A stretch of 64,000 nucleotides of DNA from Thermoanaerobacterales bacterium (GCA_012840135.1 DUMA01000001.1:39649-103648); one strand, 5' to 3'. Shown: positions 1 to 8,546, numbered from the stretch's first letter. Notes: a model not told the origin generated them from the sequence alone. Made by a program: numbers and translations.

Positions 1-974
1 GGAGGGTTTTAGCGTTATTGTTGTGCATCGTGGTGGCTGGAAGTTTACTGGTGGGTTGCGGAAGTAAACCTGCCGAGCAGCAGTCTCCGGCGCCGGCGGA
101 AAATTCCGCCCAGAGCAAGCCTGAAGAGCAGCCAGCTGCTGAAAAGTACAAAGTGTACTTGATTACAATGGACCAGATGGATCAGCACTGGGTAAATGTG
201 GATAAGGGCTGCAAAAAAGCGGTGGATGAGCTTGGCAACATCGATTACCAGTGGCTGGCGCCCGACGTCAAAGATGATGCAAAGCAGATCGAATGCATCA
301 ACAATGCGGTGGCCGGCGGCGCCGATGCTATACTGCTTGCCGCCAACGGCCCTGTAGCCGTCACATCGGCTCTTGAGGAAGCACAAAAGGCCGGAGTAAA
401 GATTGTATATGTAGACTCGCCCGCAGATTTTCCGGGTATTGCCACTTTTGCCACCGACAACAAGGCTGCCGGGAAAACCGCAGGGGAGGAGATGCTTAAG
501 GCCCTGCAAGCTGCAGGCATCACGGAAGGCAAGATAGGTATAGTAAATGTCAATGCCGCCACGGCGTCTGTTGTGGCAAGGGAGGAAGGTTTCCGCTCCG
601 CCTTTGAAGGTTCAAAGTTCCAGATCCTGGAGACACAGTACAGTGAAGGCGATGCTGCAAAATCCAAGGATATAGCCGCCAACTACATCACTCAGGGCTG
701 TGTAGGAATCTTCGGCGCCAATGAAGGCTGTACCGTAGGGACCGGCAACGCCATCAAGGAAGCAGGGAAAAATGTTATCGGTGTCGGGTTTGATAAGTCC
801 GATGCGATTCTCAATCTTATAAAAGAAGGGTTCCTGGTATGCACCATGGCTCAAAACCCGGATGTCATGGGCTACGAGGGCATGAAGGCTGCAGCTCAGG
901 CTCTGAGCGGCCAGTATACAGGTCCAAAAAATGTTGATACCGGCGTGACGGTGCTCGACAAATCCAAGCTGTGA
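1..974 (+). CDS. Sugar ABC transporter substrate-binding lipoprotein (5' end outside window)
   Basis: This is a binding lipoprotein of the RbsB/periplasmic-binding-protein type, expected to capture a sugar outside the membrane and pass it to a permease that is not in view. The frame is open to the left edge: the visible start encodes a hydrophobic run ending in the lipobox LVGC, so the real start lies just upstream and the TTG at 18 is only the first start-like codon in the window. A Pro/Glu/Gln-rich linker follows, then typical core strands (YLITMDQMDQHW, GADAILLAANGP, KIVYVDSP, GFRSAFEG). The gene is closed by a strong terminator, so it is the last gene of its operon. The sugar cannot be told from the sequence. 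Confidence 0.85.
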   Translation, partial: RVLALLLCIVVAGSLLVGCGSKPAEQQSPAPAENSAQSKPEEQPAAEKYKVYLITMDQMDQHWVNVDKGCKKAVDELGNIDYQWLAPDVKDDAKQIECINNAVAGGADAILLAANGPVAVTSALEEAQKAGVKIVYVDSPADFPGIATFATDNKAAGKTAGEEMLKALQAAGITEGKIGIVNVNAATASVVAREEGFRSAFEGSKFQILETQYSEGDAAKSKDIAANYITQGCVGIFGANEGCTVGTGNAIKEAGKNVIGVGFDKSDAILNLIKEGFLVCTMAQNPDVMGYEGMKAAAQALSGQYTGPKNVDTGVTVLDKSKL

Positions 975-1005
975 TTCAAATCGTATGTTGGCATTTTATT
1001 ATAAG

Positions 1006-1040
1006 AGGTGGTTTTTACTAAAAGTAAAACCACCTTTTTT
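1006..1040 (+). terminator. Rho-independent terminator after the sugar-binding protein
   Basis: The arms AGGTGGTTTT (1006-1015) and AAAACCACCT (1026-1035) are perfectly complementary and are followed by a T run to 1040. It lies 32 bases after the stop codon. Confidence 0.92.
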
Positions 1041-1095
1041 GTAATTATTGTATTACTAGTAAATGCGTGATATTATAGAATCAGAGGTGATAAAA

Positions 1096-1337
1096 ATGCA
1101 GTATCAGAACATTACTCTGTCTATTCCCAAAGAACTTTTAAGAAAAATTAAACATATAGCTATAGAAAAGCAGACGTCTATACAGCTCTTTTGACAAAGA
1201 CTTTGGAAGAAATAGCGCAAAAAGAGAATTCTTATGAAAAGGCTAAAAAGCAACATTTATCTATATTAGAAACAGGTTTTGAGTTAGATACCTGCGGTAA
1301 AATAAATTGGAGAAGAGAGGATCTTCATGAGATATAA
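1096..1337 (+). pseudogene. Frameshifted orphan antitoxin, ribbon-helix-helix/VapB-like
   Basis: The ATG at 1096, behind GAGGTG, opens a frame reading MQYQNITLSIPKELLRKIK and stopping at TGA 1192-1194. In another frame the protein continues without a gap (ALLTKTLEEIAQKE..., then SILETGFEL, KINWRREDLHEI) to TAA 1335-1337. Joined, the two parts give an about 80-residue antitoxin of the kind usually paired with a PIN-domain toxin. A one-base shift near 1175-1190 breaks it. No toxin follows: the start of the EamA gene overlaps the last codons. The family call rests on the N-terminal strand-helix pattern and the typical C-terminal tail; it is an inference. Confidence 0.65.
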
Positions 1338-2250
1338 TTTGAAAAAGAGCCTTTTGGCAGACGGGGCCCTGCTGCTGATCACCATGACCTGGGGCCTTAA
1401 TTTTGTCGTCATGAAAAACGCACTTATAAAAATAACACCCTATCTGTACCTTGGCATAAGATTTATGCTGGCTTCACTCATACTGGCTCTCATTTTTAAC
1501 CGGCAGCTTAGAAAACTTTCGAAGGAAGAATTAAGAGGCGGGCTGATTATAGGTCTTTGTGTATTTTTGGGGTTTATAACCCAGACCGTCGGGCTTTTAT
1601 ATACTACCCCTGGAAAGTCAGGGTTTATAACCAGCACGTACGTGGTGCTGGTGCCTTTCCTTGCATTTTTCCTGACAAAGGAGTTTCCCGGCTGGTTTCA
1701 GGTGCTGGGGGCCGCAGTTACCTTCTTAGGTCTTGGTATAATTTCTATTAATGAAGATTTTACTATAAACTTCGGAGATGCTTTGACACTGGTGTGTGCG
1801 GTGGCTTTTGCACTTCAGATAATTTACACCGAGCAATACGTTAAAAAATCGAACCCCATAAACATCGCCATTTTACAGACGGGAGTCACGGGATTTTTGA
1901 CACTGGTCATAGGGCTCTGGCTGGAACCCTTGCCGGAGACCATAGATCCTGCAATCTGGACGGCCATACTGTATGCGGTAATCTTTTGTACGGCCGGAGC
2001 CTTTGTCATTCAAAACATAGCTCAAAAATATACCAGTTCCACCCATGCGGCGGTCATAATGGGAATGGAATCGGTATTTGCCGGGCTTTTTTCTTTTATT
2101 TTCTGGGGCGAAATCATTTCACTGAGAACATTGATAGGGTTTGCCCTCATCTTCGGAGGAGTCCTGATAACGGAACTTATGCCGTCTGCCGATCTAAGAG
2201 TCAAAAGCAGGACATTGGATGAACAGGCAGAACTTAACCAGGAGATATAA
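1327..2250 (+). CDS. EamA/DMT-family permease
   Basis: A 307-residue integral membrane protein of the drug/metabolite transporter superfamily, with about ten hydrophobic segments arranged as two EamA repeats (TMTWGLNFVVMKNAL near the N-terminus; the second half from about residue 150, with VIMGMESVFAGLFSFIFWGE near residue 245). Such proteins export amino acids or other small metabolites; the substrate is not predictable. The start lies inside the end of a broken antitoxin gene and uses a purine-rich site (GGAGAAGAGAGG) that belonged to that gene. A TTG a few codons later is an alternative start. The gene converges on livF, and a hairpin separates the two. Confidence 0.88.
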   Translation: MRYNLKKSLLADGALLLITMTWGLNFVVMKNALIKITPYLYLGIRFMLASLILALIFNRQLRKLSKEELRGGLIIGLCVFLGFITQTVGLLYTTPGKSGFITSTYVVLVPFLAFFLTKEFPGWFQVLGAAVTFLGLGIISINEDFTINFGDALTLVCAVAFALQIIYTEQYVKKSNPINIAILQTGVTGFLTLVIGLWLEPLPETIDPAIWTAILYAVIFCTAGAFVIQNIAQKYTSSTHAAVIMGMESVFAGLFSFIFWGEIISLRTLIGFALIFGGVLITELMPSADLRVKSRTLDEQAELNQEI

Positions 2251-2257
2251 TACTTAC

Positions 2258-2285
2258 AAAAAAAGGGCGGAGATGTTTCTCCGCC
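2258..2285 (-). terminator. Terminator of the liv operon
   Basis: A perfect 8-bp stem (GGCGGAGA 2266-2273 with TCTCCGCC 2278-2285) has an A run on its left side (2258-2264). Read on the minus strand it ends in a T run, so it terminates livF transcription. It is not T-rich on the plus side. Confidence 0.88.
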
Positions 2286-2331
2286 GTCTGGAAATCCTGA
2301 ATATTCAACCGGAACTTTTGAACCGGGAGGA

Positions 2332-3036
2332 CTATTCCCCCAGATAAGCCTTTTTTACCTGTTCGTTGTTCAGCAGATTTTTAGCCGTATCTTCCAGGAC
2401 TATCCGTCCGGTTTCTATTACATATCCTTTGTGCGCTATGGAAAGCGCCATATGGGCGTTCTGTTCCACCAGGAGGATGGTGGTGCCGCTCTGGTTTATT
2501 TCCTGGATGATATCGAAGATATTGGAAACTATCATTGGAGCAAGGCCCATGGAAGGCTCATCCAGAAGAAGCAGCTTCGGCCTTGCCATCAGAGCCCTCC
2601 CTATGGCCAGCATCTGCTGCTCGCCGCCCGATAGAGTGCCTGCTATCTGTTTTAAGCGCTGCTTCAAAATTGGAAAGAGCTCAAAGACCCGCTCCAGATC
2701 TTTTCTTATAAGATTCTTATCCCCATTCAGATATCCTCCGAGCTGCAGATTCTCGAGCACGGTCATGCGGGGGAAAACCCTCCGGCCTTCCGGGACCATG
2801 GCTATGCCTGAACCCACGATATCCGAGGTGGGTTTTCCCGTTATATCCTTTCCCCGAAAAAAAATCTTTCCAGAACTTATACTCACCAGGCCGCAGATGG
2901 CCTTCAGGGTGGTAGTTTTTCCCGCCCCGTTGGCGCCTATTACCGTCACTATCTCTCCCTGATTGATTTCCAGTGAAATGCCCTTCAATGCCTGGATGTT
3001 TCCGTAGTGTGTCACAACATTGTCCAGTCTTAACAT
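2332..3036 (-). CDS. livF: Branched-chain amino-acid ABC transporter ATPase LivF
   Basis: One of the two ATPases that drive uptake of leucine, isoleucine and valine. The 234-residue protein has Walker A GANGAGKTT, signature LSGGEQQ, Walker B LLLLDEPSMGLAP and the H-loop region, at normal family length. The start ATG has an AAGGAGG site and overlaps the end of livG by 7 bases, which indicates translational coupling. It is the last gene of the liv operon and is followed by a terminator. The GLAP ending of Walker B is typical of LivF rather than LivG. Confidence 0.96.
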   Translation of the reverse strand: MLRLDNVVTHYGNIQALKGISLEINQGEIVTVIGANGAGKTTTLKAICGLVSISSGKIFFRGKDITGKPTSDIVGSGIAMVPEGRRVFPRMTVLENLQLGGYLNGDKNLIRKDLERVFELFPILKQRLKQIAGTLSGGEQQMLAIGRALMARPKLLLLDEPSMGLAPMIVSNIFDIIQEINQSGTTILLVEQNAHMALSIAHKGYVIETGRIVLEDTAKNLLNNEQVKKAYLGE

Positions 3037-3818
3037 GCACGGACCTCCTTGCCGGCTCTGTCGCCCAGATAAGCCTTTATGACTTTTTCGTCGTTGCGCA
3101 CCTTTTCGGGAGGCCCGTCGGCGATCTTTTTGCCATAATCCAGCACCATTATCCTCTGGGAGATACCCATGACCAGCTTCATATCATGTTCTATCAAGAG
3201 AACGGTTTTCCCCATGTCGTTAATTTTATCGATAAGGTTAATCAATTCGTTAGTTTCCTGAGGGTTCATGCCGGCGGCGGGTTCATCGAGCAATATCAAA
3301 TCCGGGTCCGTAGCAAGAGCCCGAGCCATTTCAAGGCGCCGCTGTTTACCGTAAGGGAGGTTTTTTGCTTTTTCCCCGGCTTCGCCGGCAAGACCTACGA
3401 AGTTGAGGATATCCATGGCCCTGTCCCGGACCTTTTTTTCTTCCTTTCTGGTGGCCGGTCCCCTGAAAATTGCTCCGAATACCCCGGTATTTGTGCGGCA
3501 ATGCTGCCCTATGATGACATTATCCAGCACGCTCATTTCCCCGAAAAGCCTGATGTTTTGAAAGGTGCGGGCAATGCCCATCTTTGTAATGTCATAGGGT
3601 TTGAGGTTTTTTATCTCCCTCTGTTTGAAGCAAATGGACCCCCGGGTGGGTGAATAAACGCCCGTAAGAAGGTTAAAAAGGGTGGTCTTTCCAGCGCCGT
3701 TGGGACCGATGAGGCTCAATATTTCCCCTTTGTTTATATTTATATCCACCGAATCCAGGGCCGCCAGGCCTCCGAAAACCATGGTCAGGTCTTTACCTTC
3801 AAGCAGAGTCATTGTCAT
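3030..3818 (-). CDS. livG: Branched-chain amino-acid ABC transporter ATPase LivG
   Basis: Second ATPase of the LivHMGF transporter, 262 residues. Walker A is GPNGAGKTT, the signature is the LivG-type YGKQRRLE, and Walker B is LILLDEPAAGMNPQE followed by IEHDMKLV. Two in-frame ATGs lie close together at the start (codons 1 and 3); the second, at 3812, is better spaced from AAGGAGGG and may be the real start. The gene overlaps livM by 4 bases and livF by 7, so the three genes are tightly coupled. Confidence 0.96.
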   Translation of the reverse strand: MTMTLLEGKDLTMVFGGLAALDSVDININKGEILSLIGPNGAGKTTLFNLLTGVYSPTRGSICFKQREIKNLKPYDITKMGIARTFQNIRLFGEMSVLDNVIIGQHCRTNTGVFGAIFRGPATRKEEKKVRDRAMDILNFVGLAGEAGEKAKNLPYGKQRRLEMARALATDPDLILLDEPAAGMNPQETNELINLIDKINDMGKTVLLIEHDMKLVMGISQRIMVLDYGKKIADGPPEKVRNDEKVIKAYLGDRAGKEVRAC

Positions 3819-4711
3819 TGCCCTCCTTTCTCCGCAATCTTTTTGACTTTTATTTTTCCAAAAACTGATGATTTTAGAAAATCAAAGGAAGTATCGCTCA
3901 AAAGGCCCTGAGGCCTTACGATCATCATCACCACCAGCAAAATGCCGTAAAAGACCATGCGGTACTGGGAGATGACCGGAGATACCGACCGCAAAAACTC
4001 CGGCAGGATCGTCAGTATGGTGGCGCCCAGCACGGCTCCGGATGTATTGCCCATGCCGCCCAGGACGACCATGCACAATATTTCTATGGATTTCATGAAA
4101 CCGAAATTATTGGGATTAATATAACGGAACAGGAATGCGAAAAGACCTCCTGCTATGCCGGCATAAAAGGCGCCGATGGCAAAGGCCAGGATCTTGAAGT
4201 TTGTTGTATTAATCCCCATAGCTTCGGCTGCCAGTTCATCTTCTCTGATGGCTATGAAGGATTTTCCCACCCGGGAGTTCATTATTCTGTTTAAAGAAAA
4301 TATTACGAGGATGACGGCAGCTGCTACTATATATATGTTGGTTATCTTGGGAATGCCACGAAGTCCCATGGGGCCACCAGTAATCTTGAGGTTCAGCAGG
4401 ATATTCCTCATGATCTCCCCGAATCCCAGTGTCGCAATGGCAAGATAATCGCCCTTGAGCCGGAGGGTGGGGACTCCGATGATAAAGCCAAAAAAAGCTG
4501 CCGTCGCGGCTCCTATGATTAGGGCGACCAGAAAGGGGACGTGGAGTTTTAGGGCAAACAACGTGGCGGTGTAAGCTCCGATGCCCATGAAAGTAGCATG
4601 CCCAAGGGAAAGCTGTCCGGTGAAGCCCGATACGAGATTGAGACTTACTGCAAGTATTATGTTTATTCCTATTACCATTAATACCTGTAAATAATAATTC
4701 ATCCACATCAC
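3815..4711 (-). CDS. livM: Branched-chain amino-acid ABC permease LivM
   Basis: Membrane subunit of the Liv transporter, 298 residues, with about nine hydrophobic segments. Family marks are the N-terminal SLNLVSGFTGQLSLGHATFMGIGAY region and the C-terminal ATPase-contact loop around VVLGGMGNTSGAVLGA. The first codon is a GTG directly after livH; in-frame ATGs at codons 2 and 4 are equally possible starts, the latter best spaced from AGGTG. It pairs with LivH to form the channel. Confidence 0.95.
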   Translation of the reverse strand: MMWMNYYLQVLMVIGINIILAVSLNLVSGFTGQLSLGHATFMGIGAYTATLFALKLHVPFLVALIIGAATAAFFGFIIGVPTLRLKGDYLAIATLGFGEIMRNILLNLKITGGPMGLRGIPKITNIYIVAAAVILVIFSLNRIMNSRVGKSFIAIREDELAAEAMGINTTNFKILAFAIGAFYAGIAGGLFAFLFRYINPNNFGFMKSIEILCMVVLGGMGNTSGAVLGATILTILPEFLRSVSPVISQYRMVFYGILLVVMMIVRPQGLLSDTSFDFLKSSVFGKIKVKKIAEKGGQ

Positions 4712-5605
4712 CTACACTTTCTCTTGAACTCTGCGGCCCATGAGTCCCGTCGGCTTAAACAGCAAAATGAGTATCAATACTGCAAAGGCTATGGCATCTT
4801 TATACTGCGACATGTATACGGCTCCCAGCACCTCAGCAAGCCCCAGAATGAGACCTCCCACCATGGCGCCCGGGATATTGCCGATACCCCCGAGCACGGC
4901 GGCTACAAAGCCTTTAAGGCCAGGGAAGAAACCCATCATGGGGTCTGCAGAATTAAAATATACCCCCACCAGAACTCCGGCGGCGCCTCCCAGGGCTGAA
5001 CCTATAGCGAAGGTAAAGGATATAACCCTGTCTATCTTGATACCCATGAGCTGGGCTGTTTCCTTGTCCTGAGCGGTGGCCCTCATGGCCTGGCCGATTT
5101 TGGTTTTTTGTATGAGAAAATGAAGTCCAACCATGAGAAAAATGGATATAATCAATATTAAAAGCTGCAGCGGGGAAATCTGGATGATTCCGAGATTTAA
5201 GCCCGGTGCGCTAAAATTAGCCGGAAATGCTCTCGCCTGAGGTCCCATGGCCAGTAGCGCAGCATTCTGTAAAAATATGGACACACCAATGGCGCTGATG
5301 AGAGGCGCTATCCGGTTTGCTTTTCTTAAAGGCCTGTAAGCTACCTTTTCGATGATCACTCCCAGCATGCAGGCACCGGCCATTCCGGCAAGCAGCGCTG
5401 CAGCAAAAGGAAGTTTATATACGGTGACGGCCATCAGCCCAATAAAGGCGCCGGTCATATATATTTCGCTGTGGGCAAAATTTATTAGCTCCAGAATCCC
5501 GTAGACCATAGTGTAGCCCAAAGCTATGAGGGCATAGGTGCTTCCCAGTGTCAAACCGTTTACAACCTGTGCGAAAAACTGCGAAAAGAACATGTGGTTT
5601 TCCAT
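4712..5605 (-). CDS. livH: Branched-chain amino-acid ABC permease LivH
   Basis: First membrane subunit of the Liv transporter, 297 residues. Family marks are GLTLGSTYALIALGYTMVYGI near the N-terminus and the coupling loop VAAVLGGIGNIPGAMVGG near residue 230. The AAAGGA site is very close to the first ATG, so the ATG at 5593 (MFFSQF) may be the real start. The gene is separated from livJ by a 67-base gap holding a stable hairpin, and directly abuts livM. Confidence 0.95.
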   Translation of the reverse strand: MENHMFFSQFFAQVVNGLTLGSTYALIALGYTMVYGILELINFAHSEIYMTGAFIGLMAVTVYKLPFAAALLAGMAGACMLGVIIEKVAYRPLRKANRIAPLISAIGVSIFLQNAALLAMGPQARAFPANFSAPGLNLGIIQISPLQLLILIISIFLMVGLHFLIQKTKIGQAMRATAQDKETAQLMGIKIDRVISFTFAIGSALGGAAGVLVGVYFNSADPMMGFFPGLKGFVAAVLGGIGNIPGAMVGGLILGLAEVLGAVYMSQYKDAIAFAVLILILLFKPTGLMGRRVQEKV

Positions 5606-5623
5606 TCCTTTCTAAATGGGAAA

Positions 5624-5650
5624 GTCAATGGACGAAGGACGTCCATTGAC
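5624..5650 (-). promoter_or_regulatory. Intercistronic hairpin between livJ and livH
   Basis: The arms GTCAATGGAC and GTCCATTGAC (5624-5633 and 5641-5650) are perfectly complementary, with one extra inner pair and a 5-base loop. No T run follows on the minus strand, so it is unlikely to be a full terminator. Placed after the binding-protein gene, such a hairpin commonly protects the upstream message, giving more binding protein than permease. Confidence 0.75.
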
Positions 5651-5672
5651 CCATATTTTGTAAAACCCTTTT

Positions 5673-6857
5673 TTAACGGAGCTTGGAGAATTTGCCGTTT
5701 TCAACCTTGAGAATTATTATATCCTTTACAGCGTCGCCGTTTTCTGCAAAGGAAGTATTTCCGGTAATGCCGGGGAAGTCTTTGGTCTTTGCCATTTCTG
5801 CCTGCAGAGTTTCTCCGCCGGCGCCGTTTGCGTTCTTTATGGCGGAAAGCAGGATCTTGGCAGCATCATAAGCCTGGGCTGCGAACATGTCGGGTTCGCT
5901 GTTGAATTTTTCCTTGTAAGCTTTTACAAAGTTCTGTACGCTTTCAGCAGGGTCATCGGCGAAGAAACCAGCGGTGAATATGGCTCCCTCCACGGATTTG
6001 CCGCCCAGTTCCACCAGTTTGGGAGAATAGAATCCGTCGGCTCCCAGGATCTGGACCTTCAAGCCCTGCTCCTGAGCCTGCTGGGCTATTTTTGCAGCCT
6101 CGGTGTAATATCCTGCGATGTAAAGGGCATCAGGCTCGAATCCTTTTATCTTGGTGAGCTGTGCCCTGAAATCACTTTCGCCGTCGTTGTATGTTTCGAT
6201 ATCCACTACCTGTGCCAGTTCTTTGGCTTTTTTCTCAAAAGCGTTTTTGAGAGAAAGACCATAGTCGTTGTTTGTGAACATTATGGCGAATTTCTTAAGT
6301 CCCAGGTCTTTTGCGGCATATTCAGCAAGCTGTGTGGCCTGCACATCGTCGGAGAGACAGTTTCTGAAGATGTATTCTCCTATATCCGGAATACCTGTAG
6401 CCGTTGATGAAGAAGATATCATTACGACCTTGGCGTCGTTGGCAATGGGGCCTGCGGTCATGGTTTCGGAGCTCAGCACACCGCCCACTATGGCTATGAC
6501 CTTATCCTGCTCGATGAGTTTTGTGGCCGCATTGGCCGCTTCGGTCTGATCTCCGCGAGTATCTTCAGAAAATAGTTTTACCTGTTTTCCGTTGATACCA
6601 CCGGCTTTATTTATTTCATCTACGGCCACCTCTACCCCGTTTTTGGTGCTTATGCCGTAGGTGGCGGTATTGCCCGTCAGAGGTCCGAGCGTACCTATCT
6701 TGATTACATCATCGCCGGCCGGCTGAGAGGAATTTGTATTTGAGGAACTGGAAGAACTGGAAGAATCAGTAGACTGGCTTTGCCCGCATCCGGCCAGAGC
6801 CAGCAGCGTTATTGCAATCACAAAGATCAGAATAGCAGTTTTTGAAATTTTAAACAT
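5673..6857 (-). CDS. livJ: Branched-chain amino-acid-binding lipoprotein LivJ/LivK
   Basis: Receptor of the Liv transporter, 394 residues. A short positive N-terminus and hydrophobic segment end in the lipobox LAGC, followed by a Ser/Asn-rich linker, then the Peripla_BP_6 core (IKIGTLGPLTGNTATYG, AIVGGVLSSETM, GLKKFAIMFTNNDYG, GFEPDALYIAGYY). The start ATG has a GGGGG site upstream. It is the first gene of the operon and sits directly below the riboswitch-terminator, so its expression should depend on riboswitch state. Leu/Ile/Val binding is inferred from the family and the full livHMGF context. Confidence 0.94.
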   Translation of the reverse strand: MFKISKTAILIFVIAITLLALAGCGQSQSTDSSSSSSSSNTNSSQPAGDDVIKIGTLGPLTGNTATYGISTKNGVEVAVDEINKAGGINGKQVKLFSEDTRGDQTEAANAATKLIEQDKVIAIVGGVLSSETMTAGPIANDAKVVMISSSSTATGIPDIGEYIFRNCLSDDVQATQLAEYAAKDLGLKKFAIMFTNNDYGLSLKNAFEKKAKELAQVVDIETYNDGESDFRAQLTKIKGFEPDALYIAGYYTEAAKIAQQAQEQGLKVQILGADGFYSPKLVELGGKSVEGAIFTAGFFADDPAESVQNFVKAYKEKFNSEPDMFAAQAYDAAKILLSAIKNANGAGGETLQAEMAKTKDFPGITGNTSFAENGDAVKDIIILKVENGKFSKLR

Positions 6858-6947
6858 AATGAACCCCCTTTTAATAATGTCAAAAATTAAAATATTAGCA
6901 CCCTAAAGGATAAGGGAACCATTAATATTTTGGCAACCACCTCCCGG

Positions 6948-6998
6948 TAAAATAAAAACGGCATATTCACCCATGACAAAAGAAGGGTGGAACCTGCC
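6948..6998 (-). terminator. Riboswitch-controlled intrinsic terminator ahead of livJ
   Basis: On the minus strand GGCAGGTTCCACCC (6998-6985) can pair with GGGTGAATATGCC (6972-6960), followed by GTTTTTATTTT (6959-6949). The left arm of this hairpin includes the bases 6986-6992 that form the 3' side of the riboswitch P1 stem, so the two structures exclude each other. Confidence 0.82.
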
Positions 6999-7089
6999 GC
7001 TGGGGTCTTTTCTACCCACGGTGTACAATATTCTTGCTGTACCGCTCGGACCTGTCGCTTTCAGCCGGAACCCTAGGTACACTCCCACC
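6986..7089 (-). ncRNA. ykkC-family riboswitch, probably subtype 2a (ppGpp)
   Basis: The minus strand between the promoter and livJ carries the ykkC hallmark blocks: CTAGGGTTCCG (about 7076-7066), GGTCCGAGCGGTAC (7052-7039), and CACCGTGGG with AGAAAAGACCCCAGCGG (7023-6997). P1 pairs GGTGGGA (7089-7083) with TTCCACC (6992-6986). Pairing P1 takes the bases needed for the downstream terminator, so ligand binding should turn the operon on. The CACCG...GCGG block resembles ykkC subtype 2 rather than guanidine-I RNAs, and branched-chain amino-acid genes are a known context of the ppGpp class (subtype 2a). Family membership is seen directly; the ligand is inferred. Guanidine or PRPP classes remain possible. 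Confidence 0.85.
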
Positions 7090-7122
7090 AGAATCCATGA
7101 TACTGTATTATAGCTTTTATAT

Positions 7123-7151
7123 ATTATAATCTAATTTTTATAAAATGTCAC
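7123..7151 (-). promoter_or_regulatory. SigA-type promoter of the liv operon
   Basis: On the minus strand GTGACA (7151-7146) and TATAAT (7128-7123) are 17 bases apart. Transcription would begin about 25 bases before the riboswitch P1 stem. Confidence 0.75.
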
Positions 7152-7191
7152 TAATAAAGTCATGGACTTTTATAAATTTTTTTTGCATGTT

Positions 7192-8436
7192 TTACGGTTC
7201 TTTCATTGTAAAGGAAATCAGAAATCCCGATAAAACAAAGGCGAAGGTGAACACAAATAAAAATGTATAATTAAACCTGTTTATCAAAAAACCGCCTAGG
7301 ATGGGAAGAAATGTGGTTGGTGCGGTTACCGTGTTTAAGAGACCTATGTACAACGGCCTTTTTTCCTCGGGAGCAATTTTTAAAAGATAATTGAATATGC
7401 CCACCCAGACTCCGCTGTAGGTCACTCCTATAAATGCGAAGATGGAAGTATAAAGCAGAATAAAAGGATAACCCCTCAAATATAGCCAGTAGCTGGTCAG
7501 AGCCAGGACGGGCTGAAGTGCGGTAGCAAAACCTGTTATTAAGATTACCGGTCTGCTTCCCATGTGATCATTGATCCGTCCGAGAGCCACTCCTGCCAGC
7601 ACGTATCCCAGCATCTGGGAAGATACGAAAAACCCAACAATGTCATAAGGGAGCCTCAGATTTTCTCTGGCGAAAATGACATAAAAGGGGAGGGGCATGA
7701 AAAAAAACCTTACCAGAGTATTGACCAGGATGAGTTTCCTGAGGGGGACATCGTTCATGAGAAAATGCGGTATTCTGCATAAAAATTCTATTAGGTTTTC
7801 CTGAGCTGGTTTTGTTTCGGAAATTTTTTCTCTTACCCGGCAAAAAGAAATGAATGATGCGGTGGCCAGTATAAAACCCATCATAAAAATGATAAAATAA
7901 TTGTTGGGAAAGACCAGGTCTTTATTATCCAGGATGCCTTTTATGAGAAAGCCGGCTCCGAAGGCCAGGCTTCCGCCCAGGAACTGGGTCAGGGAATAAT
8001 ACCTGCCCCTGCGCTCAGGAGGAATGGATTTTGCAAAAATGTCAATCCACGGCACTCCCGTTATGCCGTCTGAAAAGGACAGTATGACGAAAAATAGATA
8101 GAACAAAACGAGGGAAAGGTCCGGATTTCTGGGAGCCAGCAGTGCCGATAATGCCATGATGCCTATGGAAACCCGGAGGCTGCCGCCAGCCCAGAGCACT
8201 ATGGGCTTTTTGTAGGGGAGGGCTTCCACCCGGTGGGCTACCAGCAGTTGCGGTAAAAACCATCCGCAATTCCTGATGGTGGTGGTAAGCCCGATCAGTA
8301 TTGGAGAGTTGGTCAGCATGCTCACAAAAGACGGTATCACCGTGCTCGGGTCCAGAAAGGCCGAGGAAATGTTGAAGAAGATGGCATCAAAGCTAATGGC
8401 GTTGAAATTGGTTGCCAGCCGCTTTTTTTCATCCAT
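7192..8436 (-). CDS. Major facilitator superfamily transporter
   Basis: An integral membrane protein of about 414 residues with 12 predicted hydrophobic segments of the MFS_1 type. The MFS loop signature appears in the form GRINDHMGSRPV near the middle, and a related PERRGRYYS loop lies in the first half. The frame is open back to 8517, but the ATG at 8436 (MDEKKRLATNF) has a good AAGGA site and removes an unlikely N-terminal extension. The promoter upstream is SigH-like and back to back with that of moeA. The substrate is unknown; the shared promoter region hints at a link to the molybdenum-cofactor operon or simply to the same growth phase. Confidence 0.85.
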   Translation of the reverse strand: MDEKKRLATNFNAISFDAIFFNISSAFLDPSTVIPSFVSMLTNSPILIGLTTTIRNCGWFLPQLLVAHRVEALPYKKPIVLWAGGSLRVSIGIMALSALLAPRNPDLSLVLFYLFFVILSFSDGITGVPWIDIFAKSIPPERRGRYYSLTQFLGGSLAFGAGFLIKGILDNKDLVFPNNYFIIFMMGFILATASFISFCRVREKISETKPAQENLIEFLCRIPHFLMNDVPLRKLILVNTLVRFFFMPLPFYVIFARENLRLPYDIVGFFVSSQMLGYVLAGVALGRINDHMGSRPVILITGFATALQPVLALTSYWLYLRGYPFILLYTSIFAFIGVTYSGVWVGIFNYLLKIAPEEKRPLYIGLLNTVTAPTTFLPILGGFLINRFNYTFLFVFTFAFVLSGFLISFTMKEP

Positions 8437-8504
8437 GCCTTTTTCCTTGTCTTGCAACAAAGTAAAACCCCCAATGCAGATTGCCTTCATCCTGCCTGAT
8501 AAAT

Positions 8505-8533
8505 TGATTCGACACAATTAATATTATTCCTTC
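8505..8533 (-). promoter_or_regulatory. SigH-like promoter of the MFS transporter gene
   Basis: On the minus strand GAAGGAATA (8533-8525), an 11-base spacer and GTCGAATCA (8513-8505) fit the Bacillus SigH consensus RnAGGAwWW-N11/12-RnnGAATww with one mismatch in the last two positions. It faces away from a second such promoter 14 bases away. Confidence 0.7.
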
Positions 8534-8546
8534 ATTCAAAATAAAA

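Noticed and set aside
6980..7000. AGGGTGGAACC on the plus strand resembles a T-box core
   Set aside because: No gene follows on the plus strand and the same bases are fully explained as P1 and terminator arm of the minus-strand riboswitch.
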